From: Verrucomicrobia bacterium UBA1731
Lineage (GTDB): Bacteria > Verrucomicrobiota > Kiritimatiellia > RFP12 > UBA1067
Assembly: GCA_002317575.1 (NCBI GenBank)
Contig: DCIH01000036.1
Location: forward strand, 1,111-6,888
Length of the DNA stretch: 5,778 nucleotides
Direction: 5' to 3'
Shown here: one piece after another, positions 5,194-5,778 of the stretch
Position numbering within the stretch: the stretch's first letter is position 1
Layout of the letters: each line of letters opens with the position of its first letter
Program-made: the position numbers and the translations under genes
Notes under the pieces: generated by a model
Seen by the model: only the letters and a program-made list of their open reading frames with translations
The model's database searches: none
Told to the model about the DNA's origin: nothing

Positions 5194-5778
5194 ATGAAGT
5201 TGTTCGAAGAATTGCAGGCGCGCGGTTTGGTTCAGACGGTGACGGATCCCGGCATCGCGGGAATGCTCGAAAAGCCGATGACGGTGTATTGCGGATTCGA
5301 TCCATCCGCCTCTTCGCTCCAGGCGGGCAACCTCGTGTCCATCCTGATGCTCCGCCGTCTCCAGCTCGCAGGGCACAAGATCATCGCGCTCGTCGGCGGC
5401 GCCACGGGCCTCATCGGCGATCCGTCCGGCAAGTCCGCGGAACGCAACATGCTCACGCTCGAGCAGGTCGCGGAAAACAAGAAGGGCATCCGCGAGAACC
5501 TCGGCCGCATCCTCGATTTCGATGGTCCCAACGCCGCGATCATGGTGGACAACTATGATTGGTACTCGGGCCTTTCCGCGATCGCGTTCCTGCGCGACGT
5601 GGCGATCAACTTCCGCGTGCCGCAGATGCTTGCCAAGGAGAGCGTCAAGAAGCGCCTCGAGGCCAGCGAAGGCGCGCTCACCTTCACCGAGTTCAGCTAC
5701 CAGATCCTGCAGGGAAACGACTTCCTCCACCTCCACGACACCTACGGCTGCACGATGGAAGTGGGCGGCGCGGACCAG
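5194..5778 (+). CDS. tyrS: Tyrosyl-tRNA synthetase, N-terminal part (cut by window end)
   Basis: The 195 visible residues are the Rossmann-fold catalytic half of a bacterial-type (TyrRS1) class I tyrosyl-tRNA synthetase, which charges tRNA-Tyr in the cytoplasm. Landmarks are VYCGFDPSASSL (31-42), ALVGGATGLIGDPSGKSAER (65-84), VDNYDW (118-123), FLRDVAINFRV (132-142), SYQILQGNDF (168-177) and MEVGGADQ (188-195), the last matching the usual MQ.GG.DQWGN. The KMSKS loop and the C-terminal S4 domain lie beyond the window. The class I HIGH signature is replaced by QAGN (43-46): by alignment to Bacillus stearothermophilus TyrRS, His45 is Gln, His48 is Asn and Thr40 is Ser. All other core motifs are intact, so this looks like a lineage variant, not decay. 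ATG 5194 fits family N-termini (MKLFEELQARGLV). It marks the move from accessory sugar genes to a housekeeping gene. Confidence 0.95.
   Translation, partial: MKLFEELQARGLVQTVTDPGIAGMLEKPMTVYCGFDPSASSLQAGNLVSILMLRRLQLAGHKIIALVGGATGLIGDPSGKSAERNMLTLEQVAENKKGIRENLGRILDFDGPNAAIMVDNYDWYSGLSAIAFLRDVAINFRVPQMLAKESVKKRLEASEGALTFTEFSYQILQGNDFLHLHDTYGCTMEVGGADQ

Noticed and set aside
5194..5778. tyrS as a pseudogene because the HIGH signature is missing
   Set aside because: The frame is open to the window end and every other catalytic-core motif is intact, so a sequence variant is more likely than decay.

Overview
The window is GC-rich with strongly G/C-biased third codon positions. All five recognisable genes, plus a short gene end at the left edge, lie on the + strand. 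The gene set is a sugar-acid and galactoside utilisation locus that runs into a housekeeping gene. It suggests a polysaccharide-degrading bacterium. A PVC-type lineage (Lentisphaerota, Kiritimatiellota or Verrucomicrobiota) is my guess from overall style: an exported glycosidase plus esterase, intergenic heptamer repeats, and a variant TyrS. No marker gene here proves it.

Layout: 1-33 is the last ten codons of an unidentified gene. 49-717 encodes a KDPG/KDPGal-type class I aldolase. 718-967 is a 250-base non-coding spacer with several long inverted repeats that exclude one another, ending in a heptamer array. 968-1990 encodes a PfkB-family 2-keto-3-deoxygluconate kinase. 1995-4616 encodes an 873-residue exported protein that joins a GH35 beta-galactosidase to a complete SGNH/GDSL esterase. 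4617-4696 is a short spacer with a candidate promoter and a second heptamer array. 4697-5146 encodes a YhcH/YjgK/YiaL (EbgC/NanQ-like) small beta-barrel protein. 5147-5193 is a third heptamer array. 5194-5778 is the 5' part of tyrS, cut by the window edge.

How the genes may work together (inference): the exported fusion could remove acyl groups and terminal beta-galactosyl residues from an acetylated, galactose-decorated polymer such as a pectic side chain. In the cytoplasm, KDG kinase and the aldolase would split the keto-deoxy acid from the uronate backbone into pyruvate and glyceraldehyde 3-phosphate. The YhcH-family protein may handle a sugar anomer or intermediate, as its relatives do beside beta-galactosidase (EbgC) and sialic acid (NanQ) genes.

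The most unusual items are the GH35-SGNH fusion, the period-7 tandem arrays with different unit sequences at gene junctions (some carrying the ribosome-binding site or a stop codon), the multi-hairpin spacer before the kinase, and a tyrosyl-tRNA synthetase with QAGN where the HIGH signature should be.
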